Shown here: piece by piece, positions 15,549-25,149 of the stretch | Position numbering within the stretch: the first letter of the stretch is position 1 | How the letters are laid out: each line of letters opens with the position of its first letter | Source: Methylosinus sporium | GTDB taxonomy: Bacteria; Pseudomonadota; Alphaproteobacteria; Rhizobiales; Beijerinckiaceae | Direction: 5' to 3' | Assembly (NCBI RefSeq): GCF_003113265.1 | Contig: NZ_PUIV01000005.1 | Coordinates: 124,001 to 188,000, forward strand | DNA: 64,000 nt | Position numbers and translations under genes: made by a program | Notes under the pieces: model-generated | Databases searched by the model: none | Told to the model about the DNA's origin: nothing | The model's input: only the letters and a program-made list of their open reading frames with translations

Positions 15549-16190
15549 ATGACGGATTTTCACGAGACGCGCTTTCCGCTGGACATATCGCTGAATGGAC
15601 GCGGGGGGCCGGAACGCCGTACCGATGTGGTCACGCTCGGCTCCAATCGTGAGTCGCGCAATGCGCGATGGGCGCACTCGCGCCGACGTTACGAGGCAGG
15701 CTATGGGGTAAAATCGCTGGCGCAGCTCGCCGCGGTGATCGAATTCTTCGAGGAGCGGCGCGGTCGGCTGTTCGGCTTTCGCTGGCGTGATCGCGCCGAT
15801 TTTTCCTCCGCGCGATCGGGCGGAGCGGTTTCGGCGAGCGATCAGACGCTCGGCGTCGGCGATGGCGCACGCACGCAATTTCAGCTGCTCAAGACCTATG
15901 GCGAGAGCTTCGCGCCTTATGCGCGCGTCATCGCCAAGCCGGTCGCAGACAGCGTTCGCGTCGCCGTCTCCGGCGTCGAAAAGACGTGCGGCGTCGATTT
16001 CGGCGTCGATACGACGAGCGGCGTCGTGACCTTCGCGCCTTCGGCGGCTCCGCCGACAGGAGCCGCGGTGACGGCGGGCTTTCTCTTCGATGTGCCCGCG
16101 CGATTCGATGCGGACTATCTCGAAATCGACGTCTCCTCCTTCGAGGCCGGCGCGATTCCGAAAATTCCGATCATCGAAATCGTTCCTTGA
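15549..16190 (+). CDS. Distal tail protein, DUF2460 (GTA gp12-like)
   Basis: 213 residues of the TIGR02217/DUF2460 family: FHETRFPLDISLNGRGGPER, RTDVVTLGSNRESRNARWAH, FFEERRGRLFGFRWRDRADF and QLLKTYG. It forms the distal tail ring. Length and motifs are complete. Confidence 0.93.
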   Translation: MTDFHETRFPLDISLNGRGGPERRTDVVTLGSNRESRNARWAHSRRRYEAGYGVKSLAQLAAVIEFFEERRGRLFGFRWRDRADFSSARSGGAVSASDQTLGVGDGARTQFQLLKTYGESFAPYARVIAKPVADSVRVAVSGVEKTCGVDFGVDTTSGVVTFAPSAAPPTGAAVTAGFLFDVPARFDADYLEIDVSSFEAGAIPKIPIIEIVP

Positions 16191-16205
16191 ACGAAAGGAG
16201 CCTTC

Positions 16206-17111
16206 ATGCGTTCGCCCTCGACCGCCATGCGGGAGTGTCTCGACGCTTCGGCTTCGACCTTCTGCAATTGCTGGCGCCTCGCGCGCAAGGATGGGACGAT
16301 CGAGGGATTTACCGATCATGATCGCGATCTTTCATTCGGCGGCGTGACCTATCGCGCCGCGTCCGGCCTCACGGCGACGCAAATCGAGGCGAGCGTTGGT
16401 CTCGTGGTCGGGAGCGGCGAGGTGGTCGGCGCATTGCAATCGGACGGTCTTTGCGAGTGCGATCTGGCGGGCGGGCTCTATGACGGCGCAGGTGTGGAGA
16501 TATGGCTCGTCGATTGGCGCGACGCCGACAATCGACTGCTTCTCGATGCGACCACGATCGGCGAGGTCACGCGCAGCGAATTCGCCTTCCGCGCCGAATT
16601 GCGGTCGCTCGCGCATCTCTTCGACGAGACGCGCGGCGAAAGCTTCCAGCGCGGTTGTTCCGCCGATCTCGGCGACGCGCGTTGCAAGGTCGATCTCGGC
16701 GCTGCGTCGTTTCACACGACGGGCGTCGTGCTGGCGCTCGCTCATCTGGCGCTCGCTCATGGCGCGATCATCGCGGGCCTGGAGAGCGAATTCGCCGATG
16801 AGTTTTTCACCGGCGGCTCGCTGACTTTCACGAGCGGCGCCAATGCCGGCGCGCGCGTCACGGTAAAGTCGCATCGGCGCTCTGGCGAAAACGCCGGGAT
16901 AGCCTTGTGGTCCCGCCTCGCGGGGCCCGTCGCTTCGGGCGATACTTTCGCGATCGTGGCGGGATGCGACAAGAGTGCGGCGAGCTGCGAGCGGAAATTT
17001 TCCAATATCGTCAATTTTCGCGGCTTTCCGCATATCCCGGGCAATGATGTGGTGATGTCTTATCCGAGCTCGCTGGCGCCGTCGATGGACGGCGGGAGCT
17101 TTTTCGAGTGA
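16206..17111 (+). CDS. Tail hub protein, DUF2163 (GTA gp13-like)
   Basis: 301 residues. The N-terminal DUF2163 domain has CNCWRLARKDGTIEGFTDHD, LTATQIEASVGLVVGSGEVV and the LRSLAHLFDETRGESFQRGC segment. The C-terminal BR0599-like domain ends with CDKSAASCERKFSNIVNFRG, FPHIPGNDVV. In RcGTA the equivalent protein binds an iron-sulfur cluster through conserved cysteines; several are present here (Cys in RGCSADLGDARC and CDKSAASCERKF). It overlaps gp14 by GTGA. Confidence 0.92.
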   Translation: MRSPSTAMRECLDASASTFCNCWRLARKDGTIEGFTDHDRDLSFGGVTYRAASGLTATQIEASVGLVVGSGEVVGALQSDGLCECDLAGGLYDGAGVEIWLVDWRDADNRLLLDATTIGEVTRSEFAFRAELRSLAHLFDETRGESFQRGCSADLGDARCKVDLGAASFHTTGVVLALAHLALAHGAIIAGLESEFADEFFTGGSLTFTSGANAGARVTVKSHRRSGENAGIALWSRLAGPVASGDTFAIVAGCDKSAASCERKFSNIVNFRGFPHIPGNDVVMSYPSSLAPSMDGGSFFE

Positions 17112-17545
17112 GCGGGCTCGCGCGCGCGGCGATCGTGTCGGAGGCGCGGCGCTGGATCGCGACGCCCTATCGTCATCAGGCGTCGCTCATTCATATCGGT
17201 TGCGATTGCCTCGGGCTGGTGCGCGGCGTGTGGCGCGCGCTCGTCGGGCCGGAGCCGGAGGAGGCGCCGCCATATTCGCCAGATTGGGCGGAGGCGGAAG
17301 GCGAGGAGAGCTTGGCGCTCGCCGCCCATCGGCATTTTTCGTTTGTCGAGCGAGAGGGATTTCGCTCGGGCGACGTTCTGCTGTTTCGCTTTAAAGCGCA
17401 TTTGCCGGCGCAGCATCTCGGCATAGCGACGAGTTCCACGCATATGGTCCATGCGCATGGCGGCGCCTGTGTCGCCGAGGCGCCGATCGGAGCATGGCGC
17501 AAAAGATTGGTCGGCGCCTTCGCCTTTCCCGGCGTCACAGACTGA
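17108..17545 (+). CDS. Tail NlpC/P60 peptidase (GTA gp14-like)
   Basis: 145 residues. The catalytic Cys is in HIGCDCLGLVRGVW and the His in AQHLGIATS. It is a cell-wall peptidase carried on the tail tip that opens recipient peptidoglycan during DNA delivery. It starts at the GTG overlapping gp13's TGA. Confidence 0.93.
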   Translation: MSGLARAAIVSEARRWIATPYRHQASLIHIGCDCLGLVRGVWRALVGPEPEEAPPYSPDWAEAEGEESLALAAHRHFSFVEREGFRSGDVLLFRFKAHLPAQHLGIATSSTHMVHAHGGACVAEAPIGAWRKRLVGAFAFPGVTD

Positions 17546-17558
17546 GCTCGAGGACGAG

Positions 17559-20500
17559 ATGGCCACTTTGTTGTTGCAGGCGGCCGGCGCAGCGATCGCG
17601 CCGGTCGGCTCGATCGTCGGCAATCTCGTCGGCGCCGTCGGCGGCGCGCTCGTCGATGCGGCGCTACAGCCGCGCGGCGCGACGCGCTATGAGGTCGGTC
17701 CGCGTCTCAAAGCGATGGACGGCGTCGCCTCCACCGAGGGCGCAGCCATTCCACGCGTCTATGGTCGCGCGCGCATCGGCGGTCAGATGATCTGGGCGAC
17801 GCGCTTCATCGAGCAGGCCAATGTCTCGTTGGACGGCGGCTCCGGCAATAGCGGCAAGGGCGGGGGCGGTTCGGCGCAGACGATCGGCGTCACATATTCC
17901 TATTACGCCAATTTCGCGATCGGGCTGTGCGAGGGGCCGATCGCTTTCGTGAGGCGCATTTTCGCGGATGGAAACGAGCTCGACATGACGAGCCTTCCCA
18001 TTCGAATCTATTCGGGCGACGAGGAGCAGCTTCCCGATCCGTTGATCGTCGCCAAGGAAGGAGCGGAGAATGCGCCGGCATATCGCGGCCTCGCCTATGT
18101 CGTGTTCGAGCAATTGGCGCTGTCGGCTTTCGGCAATCGCATTCCGCAATTCACATTCGAGGTGACACGGCCGGTCGCCGGACTGGGCCAAGAGATTCGC
18201 GCGATCGATGTCATTCCGGGCGCGACGGAGGCGGGCTATCAGCCGTCGCTACAGCTGAGCTTTTTTTCGCCCGGAGCGACCAGCGCGGAAAATCGGCATC
18301 AGCTGACGGCGGCGAGCGATTGGACCGCATCGATCGACGCGCTGCAGGCGCTCTGTCCCAATCTCGAGAGCGTGGCGCTGGTCGTGGCCTGGTTCGGCGA
18401 TGATTTGCGCGCGGCTCATTGCTCGATCGCGCCGCGCGTCGATGCGACATTCAAGACGATCGGCGAGTTCGACTATATGTTCGGGCCGTTCTGGCCTGCC
18501 GATTGGTCTGTCGCAGAATCGAGTCGCGCGACGGCGCGCCTCGTTTCGCAGATCGACGGACGCGCGGCTTTCGGCGGCACGCCGAGCGACGCATCGGTGC
18601 GCGGCGCCATCGCCGATCTTCGCGTGCGAGGCGTCGCGGTCGTTTTTTATCCCTTCTTGATGATGGATGTGGCGCCGGGCAATGTCTTGCCGGACCCGCG
18701 AGCGGATGGGATCGGGCAGCCGGCTTTTCCTTGGCGGGGACGCATCACCTGCGATCCGGCGCCGGGACGCGTCGGCTCGGCGGATGGAACGAGCGAAGCG
18801 GCGACGCAGGTCGCGGCGTTTTTCGCGCAATATCGCGCGTTCATTCTACATTATGCGGAGCTTTGCGAAGAGGCGGGCGGCGTCGACGCATTTCTCGTCG
18901 GCTCGGAGCTGGTGGGGTTGACGCGCATCCGGTCCGCCGCCGGAGTCTATCCGGCGGTCGCCGCGCTGGCGTCGCTCGCCGCGGATGCGAAGGAGCTCCT
19001 TCGCAGCGGAACGAAAATCGGCTACGCGGCCGATTGGACGGAATATGGCGCGCATGTTCCCACAACGGGCGAGCTGCGCTTTCCGCTCGATCGGCTCTGG
19101 GCGTCGTCGGCGATCGATTTCGTCGGGATCGACGTTTATTGGCCGCTCTCCGATTGGCGCGATGGCGCAGACCATCTCGACGCGCAGATCGCGCGCAATA
19201 TTTATGACGCCGATTATCTTTCGGCGCGGATTGCGTCTGGCGAGGGATTCGATTGGTTCTACGCGAGCGATGAAGATCGTCTGGCGCAGATTCGCACGCC
19301 GATCGTCGATGGGCTCGGCAAGCCATGGACGTTCCGAGAGAAGGATCTCGTCGGCTGGTGGTCCAATTCGCATCACGAGCGCGTCGATGGCGCAGAGCTC
19401 GGCGCGCCGACCGCCTGGACGCCGCAGAGCAAGCCGATCTGGATCATCGAGACGGGATGTCCGGCCGTGGATCGCGGCGCCAATGCGCCCAATGTGTTTC
19501 CCGACGCGCATTCGTCGGAGGGCGGCTTGCCGTTTTTCTCGCGCGGGGGGCGCGACGATCTCATGCAGGCGCGCTTTGTCGAGGCGATGATCGCGCATTT
19601 CGATCCGACGCGCGCGGGCGGCGACGCGCGCAATCCGCTGTCGAATCTTTATGGCGGGCGCATGGTGGATCCGGCGCGCATTCATGTCTGGTGCTGGGAT
19701 GCGCGGCCGTTTCCGGCCTTTCCCGGCTGTTCCGACATTTGGACGGATTCGGCGAATTGGGAGACCGGACATTGGCTCAATGGGCGCCTCGAAGGTGCGC
19801 CGCTCGATCGGCTCATTGCGACGCTCGCCGCGACGATCGCGACCGATGGTCTCGTCGCGGAGCGGCCGGCGATCGACGGTTTCGTCGACGGCTATGTTAT
19901 CGATAGCGCCATGTCGCCGCGCGAGGCGATCGAGCCGCTCGCGTCATTGTTCGGCTTCGACGCGGTGGTGTCCGGCGGAGCGCTGCGCTTTGTTTCGCAC
20001 GCGATGAAAAGCGTGCGGGAGATCGGCGACGACGATCTCGTTCCGAGCAAGGATGGAACGCTCATCGAATTGCGGCGCGCGCAGGAGAGCGAGTTGCCGC
20101 ATGAGATCGCGTTGTCTTTCGGCGATTCGGAATTCGATTATCGCACGGGGCGCGTGCTGTCGCGGCGTCTCGAGGGCTACTCGTCGCGACGCAGCGAAGC
20201 GCAGACGGCGGTGATGATCGGGCGGAGCAACGCTCAGAGATTGGCGGATATTTGGTTGCAGGATATTTGGGCGGGGCGGGAGACGGCGCGCTTTTCGGTG
20301 CGGCCCGGCCTCGTCGCCCTCGAGGCGGGAGATGTGACCTCGTTGGCGAGGATGCCGGGGCGCCTATGGCAGATCACGCGGATCACCGATGGCGCTGCGC
20401 GCGAAATCGAGGCGCGCGCCGTCGATCCCAGCGTCTATGACGTCGGCGAGCGCTTTCTCGGCCGGCGTTCGCTCGCGGCGCCCGCCGTGATCGGGCCGCC

Positions 20501-21425
20501 GCGCATCATCGTTCTCGATCTCGCGATCGCGAAGGAAGGCGCGAAGGCCTTTTCCTATGTCGCGGCTTTTGCCGATCCTTGGCCGGGCGCGCTGGCCATT
20601 CGTCGGAAGATCGGCGCTTCTTTCGAGCCGGTGGGGCTCATCGAGAAGCGTGCGACGATCGGCGAAACGCTGGGTGCGCTCGCCCCCGGTCCGCTCGCGC
20701 GCTTCGATCGCGGCGCGAGCGTGACGGTGAAGCTCGCCTCTGGAGCGCTCGCCTCGGTGGACGACGCCGGCGTTTTCGCTCTGCGCTCGGCGATGGCGAT
20801 CCGCGGAGATGATGGATGCTGGGAGATTTTCGCCTTCACGCGTGCGGAGCTCGTTGCGGCGAGCACCTATCGCTTGTCGCGGCTTCTACGCGGGATCGGC
20901 GGCGAAGACGCACTCGCGTCGCGCAGCGTATCGGCGGGGGCGACAGTGGTGCTGCTCGATGATGCGATCACGCCGCTCGCGGTCGATTTCGCGGAAATCG
21001 ATTCTGCGCGCGTCTATCGGATCGGTCCGGCGGATCGCGATTACAGCGATCCGACCTATGTCGAGCTCGAAGTGACGGCGACGCGCAAATCCGCCTCTCC
21101 GTATTCGCCGAGCCATGCTCATGCGAGACGCATGGCGGAAGGCGTGGCGATTGCTTTCACCCGGCGCGGACGCATCGATGCGGACGCTTGGGAGCCGCTC
21201 GACATTCCGCTTGGAGAAGAGAGCGAGGCCTATGAGATCGTCGTCGCGCTTCCCGGCGGCGCGCGGCGTTCGCTGAGTGTGACGTGCCCTTCGGCGCTCT
21301 ATGCGGCGAGCGATGAGCTTGCGGACTTCGGGGCGCCGCAGACGAGCCTCGCTGTGCAGATATTTCAAATCGGCGCGCGTGTCGGACGCGGCTTCCCGCT
21401 CGTCGCGACGCTGCCTATCGAGTGA
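17559..21425 (+). CDS. Giant tail tip/host specificity protein (GTA gp15-like)
   Basis: 1288 residues from the ATG at 17559; the frame is open 36 codons upstream, but those codons overlap gp14 and are not conserved. The hydrophobic Gly/Ala-rich N-terminus (AGAAIAPVGSIVGNLVGAVG) is typical of megatron proteins. The middle contains the GTA TIM-barrel-like region (FLVGSELVGLTRIR, IDFVGIDVYWPLSDWRDG, KPIWIIETGCPAVDRGANAP, WCWDARPFPAFP). The C-terminal third has the phage-tail-3 type domain. It probably pierces or recognises the recipient envelope. Intact and colinear with RcGTA g15. Confidence 0.93.
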   Translation: MATLLLQAAGAAIAPVGSIVGNLVGAVGGALVDAALQPRGATRYEVGPRLKAMDGVASTEGAAIPRVYGRARIGGQMIWATRFIEQANVSLDGGSGNSGKGGGGSAQTIGVTYSYYANFAIGLCEGPIAFVRRIFADGNELDMTSLPIRIYSGDEEQLPDPLIVAKEGAENAPAYRGLAYVVFEQLALSAFGNRIPQFTFEVTRPVAGLGQEIRAIDVIPGATEAGYQPSLQLSFFSPGATSAENRHQLTAASDWTASIDALQALCPNLESVALVVAWFGDDLRAAHCSIAPRVDATFKTIGEFDYMFGPFWPADWSVAESSRATARLVSQIDGRAAFGGTPSDASVRGAIADLRVRGVAVVFYPFLMMDVAPGNVLPDPRADGIGQPAFPWRGRITCDPAPGRVGSADGTSEAATQVAAFFAQYRAFILHYAELCEEAGGVDAFLVGSELVGLTRIRSAAGVYPAVAALASLAADAKELLRSGTKIGYAADWTEYGAHVPTTGELRFPLDRLWASSAIDFVGIDVYWPLSDWRDGADHLDAQIARNIYDADYLSARIASGEGFDWFYASDEDRLAQIRTPIVDGLGKPWTFREKDLVGWWSNSHHERVDGAELGAPTAWTPQSKPIWIIETGCPAVDRGANAPNVFPDAHSSEGGLPFFSRGGRDDLMQARFVEAMIAHFDPTRAGGDARNPLSNLYGGRMVDPARIHVWCWDARPFPAFPGCSDIWTDSANWETGHWLNGRLEGAPLDRLIATLAATIATDGLVAERPAIDGFVDGYVIDSAMSPREAIEPLASLFGFDAVVSGGALRFVSHAMKSVREIGDDDLVPSKDGTLIELRRAQESELPHEIALSFGDSEFDYRTGRVLSRRLEGYSSRRSEAQTAVMIGRSNAQRLADIWLQDIWAGRETARFSVRPGLVALEAGDVTSLARMPGRLWQITRITDGAAREIEARAVDPSVYDVGERFLGRRSLAAPAVIGPPRIIVLDLAIAKEGAKAFSYVAAFADPWPGALAIRRKIGASFEPVGLIEKRATIGETLGALAPGPLARFDRGASVTVKLASGALASVDDAGVFALRSAMAIRGDDGCWEIFAFTRAELVAASTYRLSRLLRGIGGEDALASRSVSAGATVVLLDDAITPLAVDFAEIDSARVYRIGPADRDYSDPTYVELEVTATRKSASPYSPSHAHARRMAEGVAIAFTRRGRIDADAWEPLDIPLGEESEAYEIVVALPGGARRSLSVTCPSALYAASDELADFGAPQTSLAVQIFQIGARVGRGFPLVATLPIE

Positions 21426-21430
21426 CCTCC

Positions 21431-22840
21431 ATGACCGAAACGACTCATCTCGCTCTGCCCTACATCGATGCGGCGCAAGCGCAGAAGCATGTTACTCACA
21501 ATGAGGCCTTGCAGCTTCTCGACTCGATGACGCAGCTTTCCGTCATCGATCGCCGCGCATCGCCCCCGGCTTCGCCCGAGGAGGGCGATCGACACCTCGT
21601 CGTCGCGACTGCGGCGGGTGGATTCGCCGGGAAGGAACAGATGATCGCGGCGCGCCACGCCGGCGCCTGGGTCTTTCTCGCGCCGAAGGCCGGTTGGCGC
21701 GCTTATGTCGAAAGCGAAGAGGAGCTGCTTCTCTTCGATGGCTCGTCCTGGATCGACGCCGGGCTCGCGCTGCGCGAGCTCGCAAATCTGTCCCGGCTCG
21801 GAGTCGGCGCGACGGCGGATGCGGTGGATCGGCTCGCGGTCAAGACGAATGCGGCTCTCTTGGCGGCGTTGACGGTCGCCGAGGGCGGCGCTGGCGATAT
21901 GCGCCTCAAGCTGGAAAAAGAGGCGGCGGGCGATACGGTTTCGCAGCTCTATCAATCCAATTGGTCCGGCCGCGCGGAGACCGGGCTCATCGGCGACGAT
22001 AATTTTCATGTCAAGGTGTCGGCCGACGGGACCATTTGGCGCGAGGCGCTCATCGTCGACCGGACCAGTGGCCGCGTCGCCTTTCCGAGCGGAATGGGAG
22101 ACGGCGCGCCGGTAGGTTTTCGCAATCGCCTGCGCAACGCCGCATTCGCGATCAACCAGCGCGGCGTCGCCGGAACAGTGACGCTGGCGGCCGGGCAATA
22201 TGGCCATGACGGCGTGAAAGCCGGCGCCGCTGGCGCGACCTATACATTTTCGTCGAGCGGAATCGACACGAGCCTTTCCATTTCCGCCGGCTCCTTGATC
22301 CTGCCGATCGAAGCCGCGCTGATCGAAGGCGGGGCCTTTGCGCTGGCGCATGAAGGAACGTCGCAGGCGCGCGTCTGGCAGGGAAACGGCTTTGCGGGCT
22401 CGGGCGCATATGCGGCGGCTTCGCGCGGCGCGCCGCTTCTCGCCTCGGGGCTGATCGCGAATGCGCAGACCAATGTGGAGTTTTCGGGAGGCTCGATCTT
22501 GCGGCCGCAATTTGAGCCGGGGGCTCATGCGAGCGATTTCGAACGGCGGCCTTCCGGCGTGGAATTGGCGCTGTGCCAGCGATATTTCACGACGCTGTCG
22601 GTCGGCTGGGCCGGGGTCGCGACGGCGATCTACCAGTTTGCGGGCGGTTATATCCCGTTTCCCGTGCATATGCGCGCGACTCCGACCGCGAGCGCGCCGA
22701 CTGGCGGGGTGGGCTACAATGTCGTCGACGAATTTGTGGACCTCATATCGCAATCGGGGTTCCGATATCTGATTCGCGCGGCGGGCGAGGGTTCTTTCAC
22801 CAGCGCCAATTCCATCGTCACTTTCAGCGCGGAGATATGA
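21431..22840 (+). CDS. DUF2793 tail fibre protein
   Basis: 469 residues from the ATG at 21431 (an in-frame GTG at 21422 is an alternative). The start, THLALPYIDAAQAQKHVTHN, and the segment ending LLLFDGSSWIDAG are the DUF2793 module seen in GTA and prophage fibres. The middle is a beta-rich fibre domain, and the C-terminus has jelly-roll-like receptor-binding features (PSGVELALCQRYFTTL). The last 4 nt overlap the next gene (ATGA). Confidence 0.85.
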   Translation: MTETTHLALPYIDAAQAQKHVTHNEALQLLDSMTQLSVIDRRASPPASPEEGDRHLVVATAAGGFAGKEQMIAARHAGAWVFLAPKAGWRAYVESEEELLLFDGSSWIDAGLALRELANLSRLGVGATADAVDRLAVKTNAALLAALTVAEGGAGDMRLKLEKEAAGDTVSQLYQSNWSGRAETGLIGDDNFHVKVSADGTIWREALIVDRTSGRVAFPSGMGDGAPVGFRNRLRNAAFAINQRGVAGTVTLAAGQYGHDGVKAGAAGATYTFSSSGIDTSLSISAGSLILPIEAALIEGGAFALAHEGTSQARVWQGNGFAGSGAYAAASRGAPLLASGLIANAQTNVEFSGGSILRPQFEPGAHASDFERRPSGVELALCQRYFTTLSVGWAGVATAIYQFAGGYIPFPVHMRATPTASAPTGGVGYNVVDEFVDLISQSGFRYLIRAAGEGSFTSANSIVTFSAEI

Positions 22841-23370
22841 GCGCGATGAGCTATTCGATCGCGATCGACATCAGCGGAGCCGAGCGGCGGGACTTCGTGC
22901 GCAGAGACGCCGACGGCGCACGCATCCCCATCGACGCCGACACGGCCGACGGCCGCGTCTATCGGGAATGGCTCGCCATGGGCAATGCGCCGACGCCGCT
23001 GCCGGCGCCGACGCTGGCCGAGGCGAAGCGCGAGAAGCGCGCAGCGCTCGCCGAGCGGCGCTGGCGCGCAGAGACGGCGGGAGCGACCGTGCTCGGAATG
23101 CGCATGTCGACCGACGAGCGGACGCAGGGAAAGCTCACCGCCGCCGTGGTCGCGAGCGTGCTCGATAATAGTTACGCAGTGAATTGGAAGCTGGCGGATG
23201 GAACTTTCGTCACTTTCGATCATGCGACGCTGATCGCCGTCGCGCAGGGCGTGCGCGCGCATGTGCAGAGCTGCTTCGATCGCGAAGCGCAGCTCGTCGT
23301 CGCCATAGAGGCGGCGCAAGACATGGCTGCGCTCGCGGCGATCGACATAGATTCGGCCTGTCCCGTCTGA
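22837..23370 (+). CDS. DUF4376 phage protein (tail fibre assembly-like)
   Basis: 177 residues from the ATG at 22837, which overlaps the stop of the DUF2793 fibre gene. The N-terminal 60 residues have INADTADGR-like content (PIDADTADGRVYREWLAMGN), as in fibre assembly proteins. Residues about 65-175 are DUF4376: AKREKRAALAERRWRAETAG, LTAAVVASVLDNSYAVNWKL, TFDHATLIAVAQGVRAHVQS. It is probably a chaperone or tip of the adjacent fibre. Confidence 0.85.
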   Translation: MSAMSYSIAIDISGAERRDFVRRDADGARIPIDADTADGRVYREWLAMGNAPTPLPAPTLAEAKREKRAALAERRWRAETAGATVLGMRMSTDERTQGKLTAAVVASVLDNSYAVNWKLADGTFVTFDHATLIAVAQGVRAHVQSCFDREAQLVVAIEAAQDMAALAAIDIDSACPV

Positions 23371-23528
23371 CGAGAAGGCGCGCGTCCGGCTGTCATGCAG
23401 AAGACAGTTTCGGTTTTCTGATCATCGGGTTCGCGATGCTGCGAGCGGAGTCGTCTTGTTCAGAAGAACGCGACGAGCCCGATGGACGACTCCGTTATTA
23501 CCGTGAACATCTGGCATAGGATGGAACC

Positions 23529-25133
23529 ATGTTCGTTAGACTTCTGTTAACTTTGGCGACAATCGCTTCTTTGGCGACTGTCGCGCGCGGCGCTCCAGCC
23601 ATTTACCTGACGTGGTCGCAGATACCGACGACGACGATCTCTAGTGAGATTCAGTCATTCGTCACTGCTGGTTATGCGAGTGTGTTCGATGGCGGCGAGG
23701 GTTGCGAATGGACGCGCGCGACGGTTTCCGCTCCTGGCGCTGTTCAATCGGCGGATGGCGCCTATTGGGCGCTATCGCGGGATTCGGCAATCGACATCAA
23801 ATGTGTCGGCGGATTGAGCACATCATCAAACATCTATTCGGCGCTCATCGCGGCGTCGACGATCGCGAAGTCCGAAAACCCGTCGATCAACAGCTATGGC
23901 AAGATCACGCTCAGCGGCAAGCACCCATATTATCAGCTCGGCACGGCTGGATTCACGACAGCCAATGGGCAGTCGATCAGTGGCTGCGATGCCGCGTCGT
24001 CGACCATCGAATTTACTCCGGCGTCCGGCACGGCGCTCACGGTGATGGGCGGCGGGAATATCATCGAATGCATGATCCTGACAGCGAAAAATGCGACGAA
24101 CACTGCGACTGGATTGCAACTCGGGATTGGCGAAAGCGATCAATATGCCGGCGGGCGTCATGTGCGCGATCTGAGTATCTCCGGGTTCGACACGGCCATC
24201 GACAGCCGCAGTGGAGGCGCATGGACTCTCGGTCCGGTGAGCATCTACGGATTTGGCTCGGCCGCGGTGAAAATAGATAATCCTAACGCCGACCATGGAG
24301 ATTGGTCGATCAGCGGTCTCACTGCCTCGTCTAAGTCCGGCGGCCATGGTGCCGGCATAGAGTGGATCGGCTCCGGCGGCGCCAAGATCGGCTTCACGAA
24401 GATTATCGGTGGCGATTACGGCTTTCTCAGCCGACCGAGTGGCGGGACTGTCGATCTACAGTTCTTCGGCGACTCGATCGAGGGCGGGAATATTGCTTGT
24501 TGGATGTTCGATCGGCAGGGCTCCGGCATCGTCGGCCTCGCCACGATAGTCGGGTCCGAGTGCGCGAATGCTCAGACCGGCATTGATTTTTCGAACGGCG
24601 GCGTCGGCTCGTCGCTGGCAATGGGAAATGCATTCAATATTCTCGGGAGCCAGAATATTCATATCGGCCCAGGCGCGAACAATATCGTCGTCGGGCCGAA
24701 TGTATACGACACGAGCAAGCCCGATATCGTCGACGACAGGGTTGGCTTCGATGATGAGTGGGGCGACTTGCATCGCGCCCAAACGCATCCATTCAACTTT
24801 GTGAACGATACCTATGCGACGATGTGGAAGATCGACGAGACGAGCTACCGCGGAGCTCATATAGAAATAGTTTACGAGGGCGTCGTGCAGGGTCTGTCCT
24901 CGTTTGTGCGCACGGACAAAATCGACTTGCTCAACGACGGAACGACGATCGTCGCCGATTTTGTCGATAGTAATACGGTCGGCTCCTATATCGACGTAGT
25001 TTACGACACATCCACGGCGGCGGGATCGCTAATCGTGAAGCTGCGACGCAATCAGAGCTTCGGCGGCACGCATCTCGCCGGCACGGCGAGCATCGCAATC
25101 AAGGGCAAAATGCGTCAATATGTGGCGCAGTGA
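23529..25133 (+). CDS. Beta-helix tailspike-like protein with signal peptide
   Basis: 534 residues. The first 22 form a clear Sec signal (MFVRLLLTLATIASLATVAR, cleavage after GA), unusual for a virion spike. Residues about 100-380 contain repeated short strands with Gly, Asn and Asp turns (GRHVRDLSISGFDTAIDSRS, GPVSIYGFGSAAVKIDNPNA), typical of right-handed parallel beta-helix pectate-lyase-like spikes. The C-terminal 130 residues are a separate beta domain. Codon usage looks more A/T-rich than in the head-tail genes, suggesting separate acquisition. It could be a polysaccharide depolymerase; I see no catalytic motif I can name. Confidence 0.65.
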   Translation: MFVRLLLTLATIASLATVARGAPAIYLTWSQIPTTTISSEIQSFVTAGYASVFDGGEGCEWTRATVSAPGAVQSADGAYWALSRDSAIDIKCVGGLSTSSNIYSALIAASTIAKSENPSINSYGKITLSGKHPYYQLGTAGFTTANGQSISGCDAASSTIEFTPASGTALTVMGGGNIIECMILTAKNATNTATGLQLGIGESDQYAGGRHVRDLSISGFDTAIDSRSGGAWTLGPVSIYGFGSAAVKIDNPNADHGDWSISGLTASSKSGGHGAGIEWIGSGGAKIGFTKIIGGDYGFLSRPSGGTVDLQFFGDSIEGGNIACWMFDRQGSGIVGLATIVGSECANAQTGIDFSNGGVGSSLAMGNAFNILGSQNIHIGPGANNIVVGPNVYDTSKPDIVDDRVGFDDEWGDLHRAQTHPFNFVNDTYATMWKIDETSYRGAHIEIVYEGVVQGLSSFVRTDKIDLLNDGTTIVADFVDSNTVGSYIDVVYDTSTAAGSLIVKLRRNQSFGGTHLAGTASIAIKGKMRQYVAQ

Positions 25134-25149
25134 GCAAAGCGAGAAAGAA

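Noticed and set aside
17451-17558. 36-codon extension of gp15
   Set aside because: It lies within gp14 in another frame, and the family N-terminus begins at the ATG at 17559.
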